From Cyclobacteriaceae bacterium (lineage in GTDB: Bacteria; Bacteroidota; Bacteroidia; Cytophagales; Cyclobacteriaceae): a stretch of DNA of 64,000 bases. The translations under genes and the position numbers were made by a program. Shown one piece after another: positions 35,009-44,018 of the stretch. Every line of letters begins with the position of its first letter. Position 1 is the stretch's first letter. Under the pieces are notes generated by a model. That model was not told where the DNA came from and did not search any database. It saw nothing but the letters and a program-made list of their open reading frames with translations. Location: NCBI GenBank assembly GCA_013141055.1, contig JABFRS010000001.1, positions 2,166,567-2,230,566 on the forward strand, read 5' to 3'.

Positions 35009-38000
35009 ATGGGGAACCAGGTAAAGGTTGTAGATGAAAAGATTGCCTCCTTCCGAAAGAAATATTATCTAAACTTATTTCTTCGTGGAACAATTCTCTC
35101 TTTGTCGTTGCTGTTGGGATATTTTCTCCTGGCAACAGTCATGGAGTATAATCTATGGTTAGGCAAAGGTGTCAGGCTTTCACTCTTTATTCTTTTTTTT
35201 CTAACCGTTGCTTATTGCCTCTATCGGTTTTTGCGCCAACCTCTCACCTGGTGGTTTTCCGGTAACGGGATCGGGAAGGAGCAAAGCGCTCAAATTATCG
35301 GAAAGCATTTCCCAACAATTCAGGACAGGCTTCTAAATTTCCTCCAGTTATCATCTGTTACTGAAGGAAGAAGTGCTCTGCTCGAAGCTAGTCTTGAACA
35401 AAAGGCGTCCGCTTTTGAAAGTTTTGCCTTTGAAAGCATCATCGACTTCAGGGAAAATAAACGCTACTTAAAATATCTCGCGATTCCTCTTCTTCTGTTT
35501 GCTGCCATCTTCGTAATCAACGGAAGCATTTTTACACAAAGCGCTGATCGGATCATTCATTTCAATCAGGAGTTTTCTCCAAAAGCTCCTTTCGATTTCA
35601 TTGTTAAAAATGAACAGCTCCTTGCTTTTCCAAATGAGGACTTCACATTGCGGATCAGCCTGAAAGGCGAGGCCGTTCCCGATGCGGCTTATATTGTTGT
35701 TAATCAGCAACGATTAAAAATGGAGGCAGAAACTCCTGGCGAATTTGTTTACACTTTTGAAAAACTTCAACAGGATTTCAATTTTCAGATTGAGGCGGCC
35801 GGATTTTATTCAAGTCCATACTCTTTAAGAATTGTTAATCGTCCTGAACTGTTAAACCTGAAGGTCCAGCTTCAATTTCCACGATACATCGGTCGTCCTT
35901 CTCAGGATCTTGTCAACGCTGGAAATCTTGAAATTCCTGAGGGAACCAGAATTAAATGGATGGTAAATGCTGCTAACACACGCGCGGCGGTTATTTCTTT
36001 CGCTTCTGGCAAAGGTTCAGAACCAATGCAACAGCTTGATAATCAATCTTTTGAATTCAATAAAAACTTCTTTAATCAGGACGAATATTCAATTGTTCTG
36101 GAGAATGAGAACAGCAAAAATAAAGATCGCATCGTTTATAGCATTGATGTGATCAAGGATCAATATCCATCCATCGTTGTTGAACATCTAAGGGATTCTG
36201 TTCTTTTCAAATCAATTATTCTTGCCGGAAATATTCAGGATGATTACGGCATATCACAGTTGGATCTTCATTATGAGATCAAGGGATCGGGTGATAAAGA
36301 GACGAAAGGAACTATACCATTAACGATTGACAATAAACAGTTTCAGCAGAATTTCTTCTATCCATGGATGCTGGACTCGCTGCATTTAGATGCCGGCGAT
36401 CGCCTTCAATATTATCTTGAGGTTTGGGACAATGATGGAGTGCATGGAAGAAAGTCAACCAAATCGGCAGCTTACCAATTTGAACTTCCCCGTGCGGAAG
36501 AATTTAAAGCAGATATCAAGCGCTCCCAATCCTCCACGGAAAATGAGCTTGAGAAAAGTTTGTCAAAAGCAAAGTCTCTCAAAGAAGCAATTAATGAAGC
36601 TGAGCAAAAACTGAAAGGCAAGCAATCCCTGGACTGGCAGGACAAAAAAATGCTTGAGAATCTTATTCAGCAAAAGAAGAATCTTGATCAGAATGTGAGT
36701 CAGCTCCAGGAACAGAATAAATTACTGGAAGAGAAGAAGAAATCCTTTTCTGAGCAAAACGAAAAAATCCGGGAGAAGTCAGAACAGATACAAAAGTTAA
36801 TGAACGAGCTTCTCAACGATGAGACTAAAAAACTTTTCGAAGAGTTGGAAAAAATGCTGAAAGAAAATCAGGATCCATCCCAGATTCAAAAGATGCTTGA
36901 CAAAATGGATCGTCAGGAGATCAATCTGGAAAAGGGACTTGAAAGAACTCTCGAGTTATTCAAGCAATTGCAATATGACTATAAGCTTGATCAAGCCATT
37001 CAGGAAATAAAAGAGCAAAAAGAAAAGCAGGAAGAATTATTGGAAAAGACCCAGGAACTGGCAGGGGAGAAGCCTGAAAAAAAATCTGACAAGGGTGATG
37101 AAAAAGGCAAGGACGGGGATCAGAAGAACAAGGATAAGAACGATAAAGGCGATAAGCAGGGTGATGAAAAAACCGGGGATCAAAAGGGGAAGGAAGATGC
37201 TCCTTCGAGTGAAGAATTGGCGGAAGAACAGGAAAAATTGAACGAAAAGGCCGATGAGTTCAAGAAAACCATTGAAGAGCTCAATAAGATGGGTGAAGAT
37301 CTTGATGAATCCAAAGATGCTCCCACAGAAGAAGAAATAGAGCAAATGAAGGATCTTCAGAAGCAAAGCAAAGAATCTCTTAAAGAAGGTAGTCCTAAAA
37401 AAGCTGCGGGTACTCAAAAGAAATCAGCTGAAAAAATGAAGCAGATGCAGCAGACTCTTGAAGGAATGCAAAATGAAATGTCAATGGAAATTGATCAGCA
37501 GAATCTTGAATCACTGCGTCAAATCATTCATGGTTTAATAAAACTTTCATTTGATCAGGAATCATTGATCAAAGATTTCAATGCTATTCAGCAAAGTGAT
37601 CCGAAATATGTAACGCTTTCACAAAATCAATTAAAGATAAAGGACGACTCTAAAGTGCTGGAAGACAGCTTGTTAGCTCTTGCTAAAAAAGATCCTTTCA
37701 TGGGTAATGTAGTCACACGTGAAATCGGAGAGTTGAATGGTCACCTGGATAAGGCTGTTGAAAATATAAAAGACAGAAAGAAAAGTAATGCGAGCACCGA
37801 TATGCAATACTCTATGACAAGTATTAATAATCTTGCGCTGATGCTCAATGACCACTTTGATATGATGATGGATATGATGGCGAATGCTATGCCATCGAGT
37901 GGTAAAGGCAAAAAGAAAAAAGGACAACAGAGTCTTGGTGATATGCAGCAAAAACTTAATCAACAGATTGAGCAGATTAAGAACAGCGGAAAGAGCGGAA

Positions 38001-38431
38001 GACAATTATCAGAAGAGTTAGCAAAGATGGCGGCTGAACAGGAACGGATCAGAAGAGCTCTTCATGATATGCAGGAAAAGATGAAACAAAATGGAGGAAA
38101 GTCTATTGGCGGTGATCTGCCTGGTAAAATGGAACAGACCGAGATGGATCTTGTTAACAAACAATTGACTGAACAAACCATTAAAAGACAGAAAGAGATC
38201 TTGACAAGATTACTTGAATCTGAGAAGTCGATGAGGGAACAGGAGCAGGATGAAGAGAGAAAAGGAGAGGCTGCAAAAGAATATCAGAAAGAAATTCCGA
38301 AGGCGTTTGAAGAATACTTACGTTTAAAAGAAAAAGAAGTAGAATTGCTCAAAACCATGCCTCCACGCTTATACCCATACTATAAGAAAGAGGTGAATGA
38401 GTATTTTAAAAGACTTGGCAACCAGAAGTAA
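35009..38431 (+). CDS. Large DUF4175-like coiled-coil membrane protein
   Basis: A 1140-residue protein with three N-terminal membrane segments (about residues 20-45, 55-75 and 150-170). A periplasmic beta-rich region (about 190-500) is followed by a very long coiled coil rich in Glu, Lys and Gln (about 500-1130). Residues about 690-735 are a low-complexity Lys/Asp/Gly run (KGDEKGKDGDQKNKDK and similar) that interrupts the coil. The layout fits the DUF4175-type proteins of Bacteroidota, whose role is unknown. It is followed after six bases by an RsbW-like kinase gene, then ybeY and mnmG, an order recalled from other Cytophagales. Confidence 0.8.
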   Translation: MGNQVKVVDEKIASFRKKYYLNLFLRGTILSLSLLLGYFLLATVMEYNLWLGKGVRLSLFILFFLTVAYCLYRFLRQPLTWWFSGNGIGKEQSAQIIGKHFPTIQDRLLNFLQLSSVTEGRSALLEASLEQKASAFESFAFESIIDFRENKRYLKYLAIPLLLFAAIFVINGSIFTQSADRIIHFNQEFSPKAPFDFIVKNEQLLAFPNEDFTLRISLKGEAVPDAAYIVVNQQRLKMEAETPGEFVYTFEKLQQDFNFQIEAAGFYSSPYSLRIVNRPELLNLKVQLQFPRYIGRPSQDLVNAGNLEIPEGTRIKWMVNAANTRAAVISFASGKGSEPMQQLDNQSFEFNKNFFNQDEYSIVLENENSKNKDRIVYSIDVIKDQYPSIVVEHLRDSVLFKSIILAGNIQDDYGISQLDLHYEIKGSGDKETKGTIPLTIDNKQFQQNFFYPWMLDSLHLDAGDRLQYYLEVWDNDGVHGRKSTKSAAYQFELPRAEEFKADIKRSQSSTENELEKSLSKAKSLKEAINEAEQKLKGKQSLDWQDKKMLENLIQQKKNLDQNVSQLQEQNKLLEEKKKSFSEQNEKIREKSEQIQKLMNELLNDETKKLFEELEKMLKENQDPSQIQKMLDKMDRQEINLEKGLERTLELFKQLQYDYKLDQAIQEIKEQKEKQEELLEKTQELAGEKPEKKSDKGDEKGKDGDQKNKDKNDKGDKQGDEKTGDQKGKEDAPSSEELAEEQEKLNEKADEFKKTIEELNKMGEDLDESKDAPTEEEIEQMKDLQKQSKESLKEGSPKKAAGTQKKSAEKMKQMQQTLEGMQNEMSMEIDQQNLESLRQIIHGLIKLSFDQESLIKDFNAIQQSDPKYVTLSQNQLKIKDDSKVLEDSLLALAKKDPFMGNVVTREIGELNGHLDKAVENIKDRKKSNASTDMQYSMTSINNLALMLNDHFDMMMDMMANAMPSSGKGKKKKGQQSLGDMQQKLNQQIEQIKNSGKSGRQLSEELAKMAAEQERIRRALHDMQEKMKQNGGKSIGGDLPGKMEQTEMDLVNKQLTEQTIKRQKEILTRLLESEKSMREQEQDEERKGEAAKEYQKEIPKAFEEYLRLKEKEVELLKTMPPRLYPYYKKEVNEYFKRLGNQK
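37094..37184 (+). repeat. Imperfect direct repeats in the coiled-coil gene
   Basis: A GGTGATGAAAAA...GGGGATCA module occurs at 37094-37123 and again at 37160-37183, encoding the KGDEKGKDGDQK-like and QGDEKTGDQK runs. This part of the gene is prone to slippage and length variation. Confidence 0.55.
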
Positions 38432-38437
38432 CATTCT

Positions 38438-38842
38438 ATGAAGAACATTCGGATTGAAGTACCTGCATTAACTGAGAATATCAGGATGATCGAAAGCTTC
38501 ATTGATAATGCGCGGGAACAATTTCACCTGGATGATGATATCTACGGCAATATTATGATTGCTGTCACCGAGGCTGTCAACAATGCGATCAAGCATGGAA
38601 GTAATAATGACACCACTAAAAATGTTTTGTTGACTCTTAAGCTTGAAGACTCAATGATCAAGTTTAGAATTGAAGATCAGGGTAAAGGCTTTAATTATGA
38701 GAATTTACCCGACCCCACTTCTCCTGAAAACCTTGAAAAACCAGGAGGAAGAGGCATATTTCTCATGAAACATCTTTCCGACGAAGTCGATTTCAAAGAC
38801 GGGGGAAGGATCGTTGAGCTTAGCTTTTACATGAATGCCTGA
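38438..38842 (+). CDS. RsbW/SpoIIAB-like ATP-binding protein (anti-sigma kinase fold)
   Basis: A 134-residue stand-alone GHKL ATPase domain. The N box is AVTEAVNNAIKHG (about residues 47-59), the G1 box EDQGKGF and the G2 box GGRGIFLMKHL. Proteins of this kind are serine kinases that bind sigma factors or STAS-domain partners. No sigma factor, STAS protein or PP2C phosphatase gene lies nearby, so its partner is unknown. It starts six bases after the DUF4175-like gene and shares one base with ybeY. Confidence 0.88.
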   Translation: MKNIRIEVPALTENIRMIESFIDNAREQFHLDDDIYGNIMIAVTEAVNNAIKHGSNNDTTKNVLLTLKLEDSMIKFRIEDQGKGFNYENLPDPTSPENLEKPGGRGIFLMKHLSDEVDFKDGGRIVELSFYMNA

Positions 38843-39261
38843 TGGCAAACATTCACTTCTTCTCAGAAGGAATCTCTTTCAAATTTCCTCATCCAATTAA
38901 AACTGCCAAATGGCTTAAGAAGGTTGCTTCCAAAGAGGGAAGGAATATCGAATCCCTCACTTACATCCTTTGCTCAGACGACTTCTTAAAATCTCTCAAC
39001 AAGCAGTTCTTAAACCATTCCACCTACACTGACATTCTCTCTTTTGATACTTCTGAGGGAGATCGAATAGAAGGAGAAATCTATATCAGTATTCCCCGGG
39101 TTCGTGAAAACGCCAAAAAATTTGGGCAGAGTTTTGACCAGGAACTAAGAAGGGTAGTAGTACATGGACTTCTTCACTTTCTAGGACACCAGGACAAAAC
39201 GATTCAGCAAAAGACCCAAATGCGAATCAAAGAAGAAGCTTGCCTATCTTTGTGGAAATAA
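38842..39261 (+). CDS. ybeY: Endoribonuclease YbeY
   Basis: YbeY is a zinc-dependent RNase that matures the 16S rRNA 3' end and controls ribosome quality. The 139-residue protein has the zinc site HGLLHFLGHQD (family HGxLHLxGxDH form, about residues 112-122, with the last His replaced by Gln-Asp order) and LNKQFLNHSTYTDILSFD before it. The start ATG shares one base with the stop of the RsbW-like gene (TGATG). The first parS-like site begins directly after its stop. Confidence 0.93.
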   Translation: MANIHFFSEGISFKFPHPIKTAKWLKKVASKEGRNIESLTYILCSDDFLKSLNKQFLNHSTYTDILSFDTSEGDRIEGEIYISIPRVRENAKKFGQSFDQELRRVVVHGLLHFLGHQDKTIQQKTQMRIKEEACLSLWK

Positions 39262-39275
39262 GTTTCACGTGAAAC
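39262..39275. promoter_or_regulatory. parS-like centromere site 1
   Basis: GTTTCACGTGAAAC is a perfect 14-base palindrome equal to the core of the bacterial parS consensus (TGTTNCACGTGAAACA). It lies just after ybeY. ParB bound here would load the segregation machinery near the origin. Confidence 0.8.
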
Positions 39276-39299
39276 GGAATAGTTCTAAAGGATGGAACT

Positions 39300-39313
39300 G
39301 TTTCACGTGGAAC
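39300..39313. promoter_or_regulatory. parS-like centromere site 2
   Basis: GTTTCACGTGGAAC, preceded by T, fits the parS core with the usual variation at the second N position. It is 38 bases centre to centre from site 1 and 14 bases before the mnmG start. Confidence 0.78.
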
Positions 39314-39327
39314 GCACTTTTTAATCT

Positions 39328-41193
39328 ATGTTTCCAGAATACGATGTAATTGTTGTTGGAGCCGGTCATGCGGGCTGTGAGGCTGCTGCTGCTGCTGCCA
39401 ATATGGGGTCGAGGGTTCTATTGGTAACAATGAACATGGCAACCATTGGACAAATGAGCTGTAATCCAGCAATGGGTGGAGTAGCAAAAGGTCAAATTGT
39501 AAGGGAGATCGATGCTCTTGGGGGGTATTCCGGCATCGTATCGGACAAATCAATGATTCAATTCAGAATGTTGAATCGCTCAAAAGGTCCTGCTATGTGG
39601 AGCCCAAGAACTCAAAACGACAGATTGCGCTTTTCGGAAGAATGGAGATTAATGCTTGAACGCACTCCCAATCTGGATTTCTGGCAAGAAATGGTTTCGG
39701 GCTTGTTGGTTGAGAATAATAAAGTGGTCGGAGTAAAGACTGCCCTCGGGCTAGATATAAAAGGTAAATCTGTTGTTCTGACAAACGGCACTTTCCTCAA
39801 TGGGAAAATCCATATAGGAGAAAAGAACTTCGGCGGAGGAAGAACCGCAGAAAAAGCCGCTACGGGACTTACTGAAGATCTGGTACGAATGGGCTTTGAG
39901 TCGGGAAGGATGAAAACAGGAACTCCTCCCCGTGTAGATGGCCGATCTCTTGACTACTCCAAAATGGAAGAACAAAAAGGAGATGAGAACCCAGGGAAGT
40001 TCTCCTTTCTTGAATCAACCAAAGCACCTGAAAATCAACTGAGCTGCTGGATAACCTATACCAATACTGATGTTCACGAAGAGTTGGAAAAAGGCTTTGC
40101 TCAGTCGCCAATGTTCCAGGGAAGAATTCAGGGACTTGGACCAAGATATTGTCCATCCATTGAGGATAAGATCAATCGCTTTGCTGACAGAGATCGTCAT
40201 CAGATTTTCGTTGAGCCAGAAGGATGGAACACTGTGGAAATCTATGTCAATGGATTCTCAACTTCTTTACCTGAAGATGTTCAACACAAGGCACTAACAA
40301 AGATCCCTGGTTTTGAAAAGGCAAGGATGTTCAGACCTGGCTATGCGATCGAGTATGATTACTTTCCACCTACACAGCTTAAGCTTACATTGGAGACGCA
40401 ACTAGTTGAAAATCTGTACTTTGCGGGTCAAATTAATGGAACAACCGGCTATGAAGAAGCAGCATGCCAGGGACTAATGGCAGGAATTAATGCTCATAAC
40501 AAAGTCTTTTCAAAAGATCCATTCATTCTCAAAAGATCAGAAGCTTACATTGGAGTACTCATTGATGATCTTGTAAATAAAGGGACAACGGAGCCTTACA
40601 GAATGTTCACATCAAGGGCAGAGTATAGAATTCTTCTTCGCCAGGATAATGCTGACTTACGATTAACTGAGAAAGGTCATGCGATCGGCTTAGCCACTGA
40701 TGACCGCCTGGCTTCGCTTCATAAAAAGAAAGAAGATCTGAAAACTATCCTTCACGATCTCGCAACGATCAAAGTATTGCCAGAAGAAATAAACGAGGGA
40801 CTCGCTGGACTAAACACTTCGCCGATTCGCGAAAAAACTTCTATATCTAATCTTCTAAGGAGACCAGAAATAGGAGTGAATGAAGTTCAACAACTCCATC
40901 CATCATTGTCGCAATTGATCAACAAATTCTCCAAGGCTGTGGCAGAGCAAGCTGAAATTGTTGTGAAATATGAACCTTACATTGATCGTGAACAGAAAAT
41001 GGCTGAAAAAATTGAAAGCCTTGACAATTACAAAATCCATTCTGACTTTGACTACGATCGTGTAAAAGCTCTTTCATCAGAGGCCCGTGAGAAATTAAAG
41101 AAAATGAGGCCTGCCACCATTGGACAGATGTCACGCATTAGTGGGGTATCTCCCTCTGATGTTTCAGTTATGACTGTTTATCTTGGCAAATAA
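39328..41193 (+). CDS. mnmG: tRNA uridine-5-carboxymethylaminomethyl modification enzyme MnmG
   Basis: MnmG (GidA) with MnmE places carboxymethylaminomethyl groups on U34 of tRNAs. The 621-residue FAD protein has the dinucleotide-binding motif [12 protein letters not shown] (about residues 7-18) and, further on, [23 protein letters not shown], the second GxGxxG-like [13 protein letters not shown] and the C-terminal [19 protein letters not shown]. Its gene often lies near the replication origin in bacteria, which agrees with the DnaA-box cluster 2.5 kb downstream and the parS sites just upstream. Its stop shares a base with the next gene's start. Confidence 0.97.
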   Translation: MFPEYDVIVVGAGHAGCEAAAAAANMGSRVLLVTMNMATIGQMSCNPAMGGVAKGQIVREIDALGGYSGIVSDKSMIQFRMLNRSKGPAMWSPRTQNDRLRFSEEWRLMLERTPNLDFWQEMVSGLLVENNKVVGVKTALGLDIKGKSVVLTNGTFLNGKIHIGEKNFGGGRTAEKAATGLTEDLVRMGFESGRMKTGTPPRVDGRSLDYSKMEEQKGDENPGKFSFLESTKAPENQLSCWITYTNTDVHEELEKGFAQSPMFQGRIQGLGPRYCPSIEDKINRFADRDRHQIFVEPEGWNTVEIYVNGFSTSLPEDVQHKALTKIPGFEKARMFRPGYAIEYDYFPPTQLKLTLETQLVENLYFAGQINGTTGYEEAACQGLMAGINAHNKVFSKDPFILKRSEAYIGVLIDDLVNKGTTEPYRMFTSRAEYRILLRQDNADLRLTEKGHAIGLATDDRLASLHKKKEDLKTILHDLATIKVLPEEINEGLAGLNTSPIREKTSISNLLRRPEIGVNEVQQLHPSLSQLINKFSKAVAEQAEIVVKYEPYIDREQKMAEKIESLDNYKIHSDFDYDRVKALSSEAREKLKKMRPATIGQMSRISGVSPSDVSVMTVYLGK

Positions 41194-42071
41194 TGTCTCT
41201 TGAAAAAGTAGAAAGTTGTCCGGTATGCAGCGGAAAATCTTTTCATTCATTCTTGATTTGTAAAGATCATACAACCACTGGCGAGTTGTTTCATGTGGAA
41301 CAATGCAACCAATGTAGAATGACGATTACCAATCCAAGGCCGAAGGAAGAAGAAGCAGGTAAATACTATCAATCAACCTCATACATCTCGCATACATCCA
41401 CAGCTGCGGGAATAATGGATTATATCTATCTGATTGTCAGGCGATTTACTCTTAAGTGGAAGTATTCTCTGATTAAATCTCACATCCAAAGTGGTAAATT
41501 ACTCGATATGGGTGCGGGCACTGGACATTTTCTCAACTACTGTAAAAGTGCAGGCATTGAAGCCTATGGCGTTGAGCCATCACAGGCACGAACAAGTGCT
41601 AACAACAATAATATATTTCAGGCTTTGAATGACCTTCCTGAAGCAAAGTTTCGCGTGATCACACTCTGGCACGTTCTTGAACATGTTTATGATCTTAAAG
41701 AAACTCTGACTCAACTCAAGAACAAGCTGGAAGAAAATGGCACCATTTTAGTTGCCGTACCAAACCTGCAATCTTTTGATGCAAAACATTATCAGGATCA
41801 GTGGGCTGCTTATGATGTTCCGCGACATGTTTGGCACTTTTCAAAGGAAAGTATGAAAGCTTTAATGGAAAATAACGGACTTCATGTTAAAGAGATTATT
41901 CCGATGAAACTGGATTCTTATTACGTAAGTCTTCTGAGTGAAAAGAATATCTCCAATGGAAAATTGTCTTTAACAGGAGTCGTAAAAGGAATTTGGAACG
42001 GATTAAGATCCAACCTGAAAGCGGGTAATGAAATGAACTATTCAAGTCTTATTTATATCATAAAAAAATGA
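41193..42071 (+). CDS. Class I SAM-dependent methyltransferase with N-terminal zinc-ribbon-like motif
   Basis: A 292-residue methyltransferase of the Methyltransf_23 type. The N-terminus has paired cysteines (CPVCSG at about residues 9-14 and CNQC at about 37-40) like a zinc ribbon. MTITNPRPKEEE follows, the usual lead-in of this family. SAM motif I is LLDMGAGTGHFL (about residues 102-113) and WHVLEHVYD gives the post-motif. The substrate is unknown. The Cys region overlaps a parS-like DNA sequence (41287-41302). It overlaps mnmG by one base and the Ig-like lipoprotein by four (ATGA). Confidence 0.85.
   Translation: MSLEKVESCPVCSGKSFHSFLICKDHTTTGELFHVEQCNQCRMTITNPRPKEEEAGKYYQSTSYISHTSTAAGIMDYIYLIVRRFTLKWKYSLIKSHIQSGKLLDMGAGTGHFLNYCKSAGIEAYGVEPSQARTSANNNNIFQALNDLPEAKFRVITLWHVLEHVYDLKETLTQLKNKLEENGTILVAVPNLQSFDAKHYQDQWAAYDVPRHVWHFSKESMKALMENNGLHVKEIIPMKLDSYYVSLLSEKNISNGKLSLTGVVKGIWNGLRSNLKAGNEMNYSSLIYIIKK
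41287..41302. promoter_or_regulatory. Possible third parS-like site inside a coding region
   Basis: TGTTTCATGTGGAACA is a near match to parS (changes in the central CACGTG to CATGTG and one arm position). It lies in the methyltransferase gene, 2.0 kb from the pair and 2.4 kb before the DnaA-box cluster. It may be a weak or decayed site. Confidence 0.4.
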
Positions 42072-43687
42072 AGAGCAGGATAATTAACGTCTTAATTTTC
42101 CTTTTGCTCTACAGTGCTTGCGCAACAATCACTAGTCCGAATGGAGGTCCCAAAGATCTCAAACCACCAAAGCTGGTATCATCAAGTCCATCCAATAATC
42201 AAAAAAATTTCCTGGGGGAAACCGTCATTCTAACTTTCAACGAATACATAAGGCTGAATAATCCTAAAGAAGAAATTATTATTAGCCCATCTGCCGGCAA
42301 GGAGGTTGAAATCAAAATGAGAAAAAATGAAGTCAGCATCAAACCCAAAGATGGTTGGAAGGGAGAAACGACTTACAGCATACAGTTCCGGGAAGGAATA
42401 AAAGATGCATCAGAAGGAAATGCTCCACTCAATTTAAAGCTCGCATTCAGCACAGGCGATATCATTGATTCTCTCAAACTAAGTGGAAAAGTCTTTGATC
42501 TTCCAAAAGGAATCGCCGCCGAAAAAATAACGGTCGCAATCTTTGAAGCTGACACCTTTGACATTTTCTCTGATAGTCCGTCCTACTTTACTAAGACAGA
42601 TAAGGCGGGAAACTTCTCACTTGAGAATATTAAAGAAGGAGTTTATAAGATCTATGCCTTTGATGATAAAAACAAGAATTTGAAAGTTGAGAGCAGAGCA
42701 GAGCGCTATGGCTTCGTCGCCGATAAAATTGACCTGAAGCACAACACCGATTCTCTTGATATGGGACTCGTCATGATGGATTCAAGACCGCTTAAGATCA
42801 ACAGCATTCGAAGCCTCGGAATAAAATCCAGATTACGATTCAATAAATTCATCACTGGATACAAGATCGAAGGCGACAGCAACACCATCAATTCCTTTGG
42901 AGACGATCAGGCAGAAGTTCTCTTCTGGAATCCCCCTACGCTTGGCGACAGTATAAAGCTTCGCATAACAGCCATTGATAGTTTATCGAATGTGACAGAC
43001 TCAATTTTCTACATTAAAAAAACTCCGAACCAACCAAACAATGATGCTTTCAAATGGTCTACTTCCGATCCAACGCTAGAATCTGAAACTGGAAAATTTA
43101 AGGCTATCATGAATTTCAATAAACCTATCACAACCATAAACTTTGATAGCGTTTATATTGAAAGAGACACTGTCAACGTGATACCGATCACCAAAGAAGA
43201 CATAACGATTGATAACCAGAAAAAAACTCTGACCATTGAAAAAGAGCTGGATAAAAAATTATTCAAGGCGGAAAAAGATCCGGTGTTCATATTAAAAACC
43301 GGAAAAGGTTTTGTTTACACAATTGAGAACGATACAAGCAAGGCCACAAGCAGACCAGTCTATACACTATGGCCGGAAGATTCCGGAATAGTACTGGTTG
43401 AAGTAACTACCTCGGAAAAAGATTTCATCATTCAACTAGTCTCCAGCGATGGTAAAATAGCCGCCAGTGTGAGGAACCTCAAAACATTCTCATTCAAAAA
43501 CATAAACCCCACAGAATACCAGCTTAGAGCGATCGTTGATACCAATAAAAACGGAACGTGGGATCCTGGAAATATCTTCAAAGGCATTGAACCAGAAAGG
43601 GTGATTTATTATAAGAACTCCGAAGGGGCAAGATCATTCCCCCTGAGAGCCAACTGGGACGTGGGTCCACTCATCCTCAGGTTCTGA
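42068..43687 (+). CDS. Ig-like domain lipoprotein (SusE/Big_5 type)
   Basis: A 539-residue exported protein with lipobox LLYSAC (Cys18) and the start CATITSPNGGPKDLKPP, a sequence shared by a widespread Bacteroidota family. An Ig-like Big_5 domain (about residues 35-130, VSSSPSNNQKNFLGETVIL) is followed by further beta-sandwich segments and a carboxypeptidase-regulatory-like stretch. Its role is unknown; it is probably an outer-membrane or surface scaffold lipoprotein. Its start overlaps the methyltransferase stop by four bases. It is the last gene before the origin-like region. Confidence 0.82.
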   Translation: MKSRIINVLIFLLLYSACATITSPNGGPKDLKPPKLVSSSPSNNQKNFLGETVILTFNEYIRLNNPKEEIIISPSAGKEVEIKMRKNEVSIKPKDGWKGETTYSIQFREGIKDASEGNAPLNLKLAFSTGDIIDSLKLSGKVFDLPKGIAAEKITVAIFEADTFDIFSDSPSYFTKTDKAGNFSLENIKEGVYKIYAFDDKNKNLKVESRAERYGFVADKIDLKHNTDSLDMGLVMMDSRPLKINSIRSLGIKSRLRFNKFITGYKIEGDSNTINSFGDDQAEVLFWNPPTLGDSIKLRITAIDSLSNVTDSIFYIKKTPNQPNNDAFKWSTSDPTLESETGKFKAIMNFNKPITTINFDSVYIERDTVNVIPITKEDITIDNQKKTLTIEKELDKKLFKAEKDPVFILKTGKGFVYTIENDTSKATSRPVYTLWPEDSGIVLVEVTTSEKDFIIQLVSSDGKIAASVRNLKTFSFKNINPTEYQLRAIVDTNKNGTWDPGNIFKGIEPERVIYYKNSEGARSFPLRANWDVGPLILRF

Positions 43688-44018
43688 TAACTTGTGGATA
43701 AATAACCATAAGTACAGGATCATTCAATAAATTTGAAAATGAGTGGAGGGAACGTGGGTAAAATGCACAGCAAAGCAAAGTTGTCCACACCTGTGGATTT
43801 GTTGAAGACATCCATTAACAAAACCGAATTCTGTTAAGAGTTGGTTTAACATTGACGATAAGAGCCAGTTGGGTCTAAAACTACCAACACATTATGCACA
43901 ATTCACTGACAAAAAGAAATCAAAAGATGCTATCCACAAATGCACAAGGACAATTATTACTATTTTTTATTATTTCTAAAATATAAATCATTAATACTGT
44001 CATGTGTATTGTGGGTAA
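43688..44018. other. Putative chromosomal replication origin (oriC)
   Basis: The 252-base gap (43688-43939) plus the first bases of the next gene hold a cluster of DnaA boxes (consensus TTATCCACA). A perfect one lies at 43693-43701 (minus strand). TTGTCCACA at 43781-43789 (one mismatch) and TGTGGATTT at 43792-43800 (two mismatches) form a palindrome; CTATCCACA at 43930-43938 and TGTGGGTAA at 44010-44018 have one mismatch each. A weaker CGTGGGTAA lies at 43753-43761. An AT-rich tract follows. Plus-strand coding DNA is richer in C to the left and in G to the right in hand counts. dnaA itself is not nearby, which is common in Bacteroidota. Confidence 0.7.

Noticed and set aside
37094-37184. Short direct repeats as a CRISPR array
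   Set aside because: Repeats are imperfect, in frame inside a coding region and give a low-complexity protein run; no spacers or cas genes.
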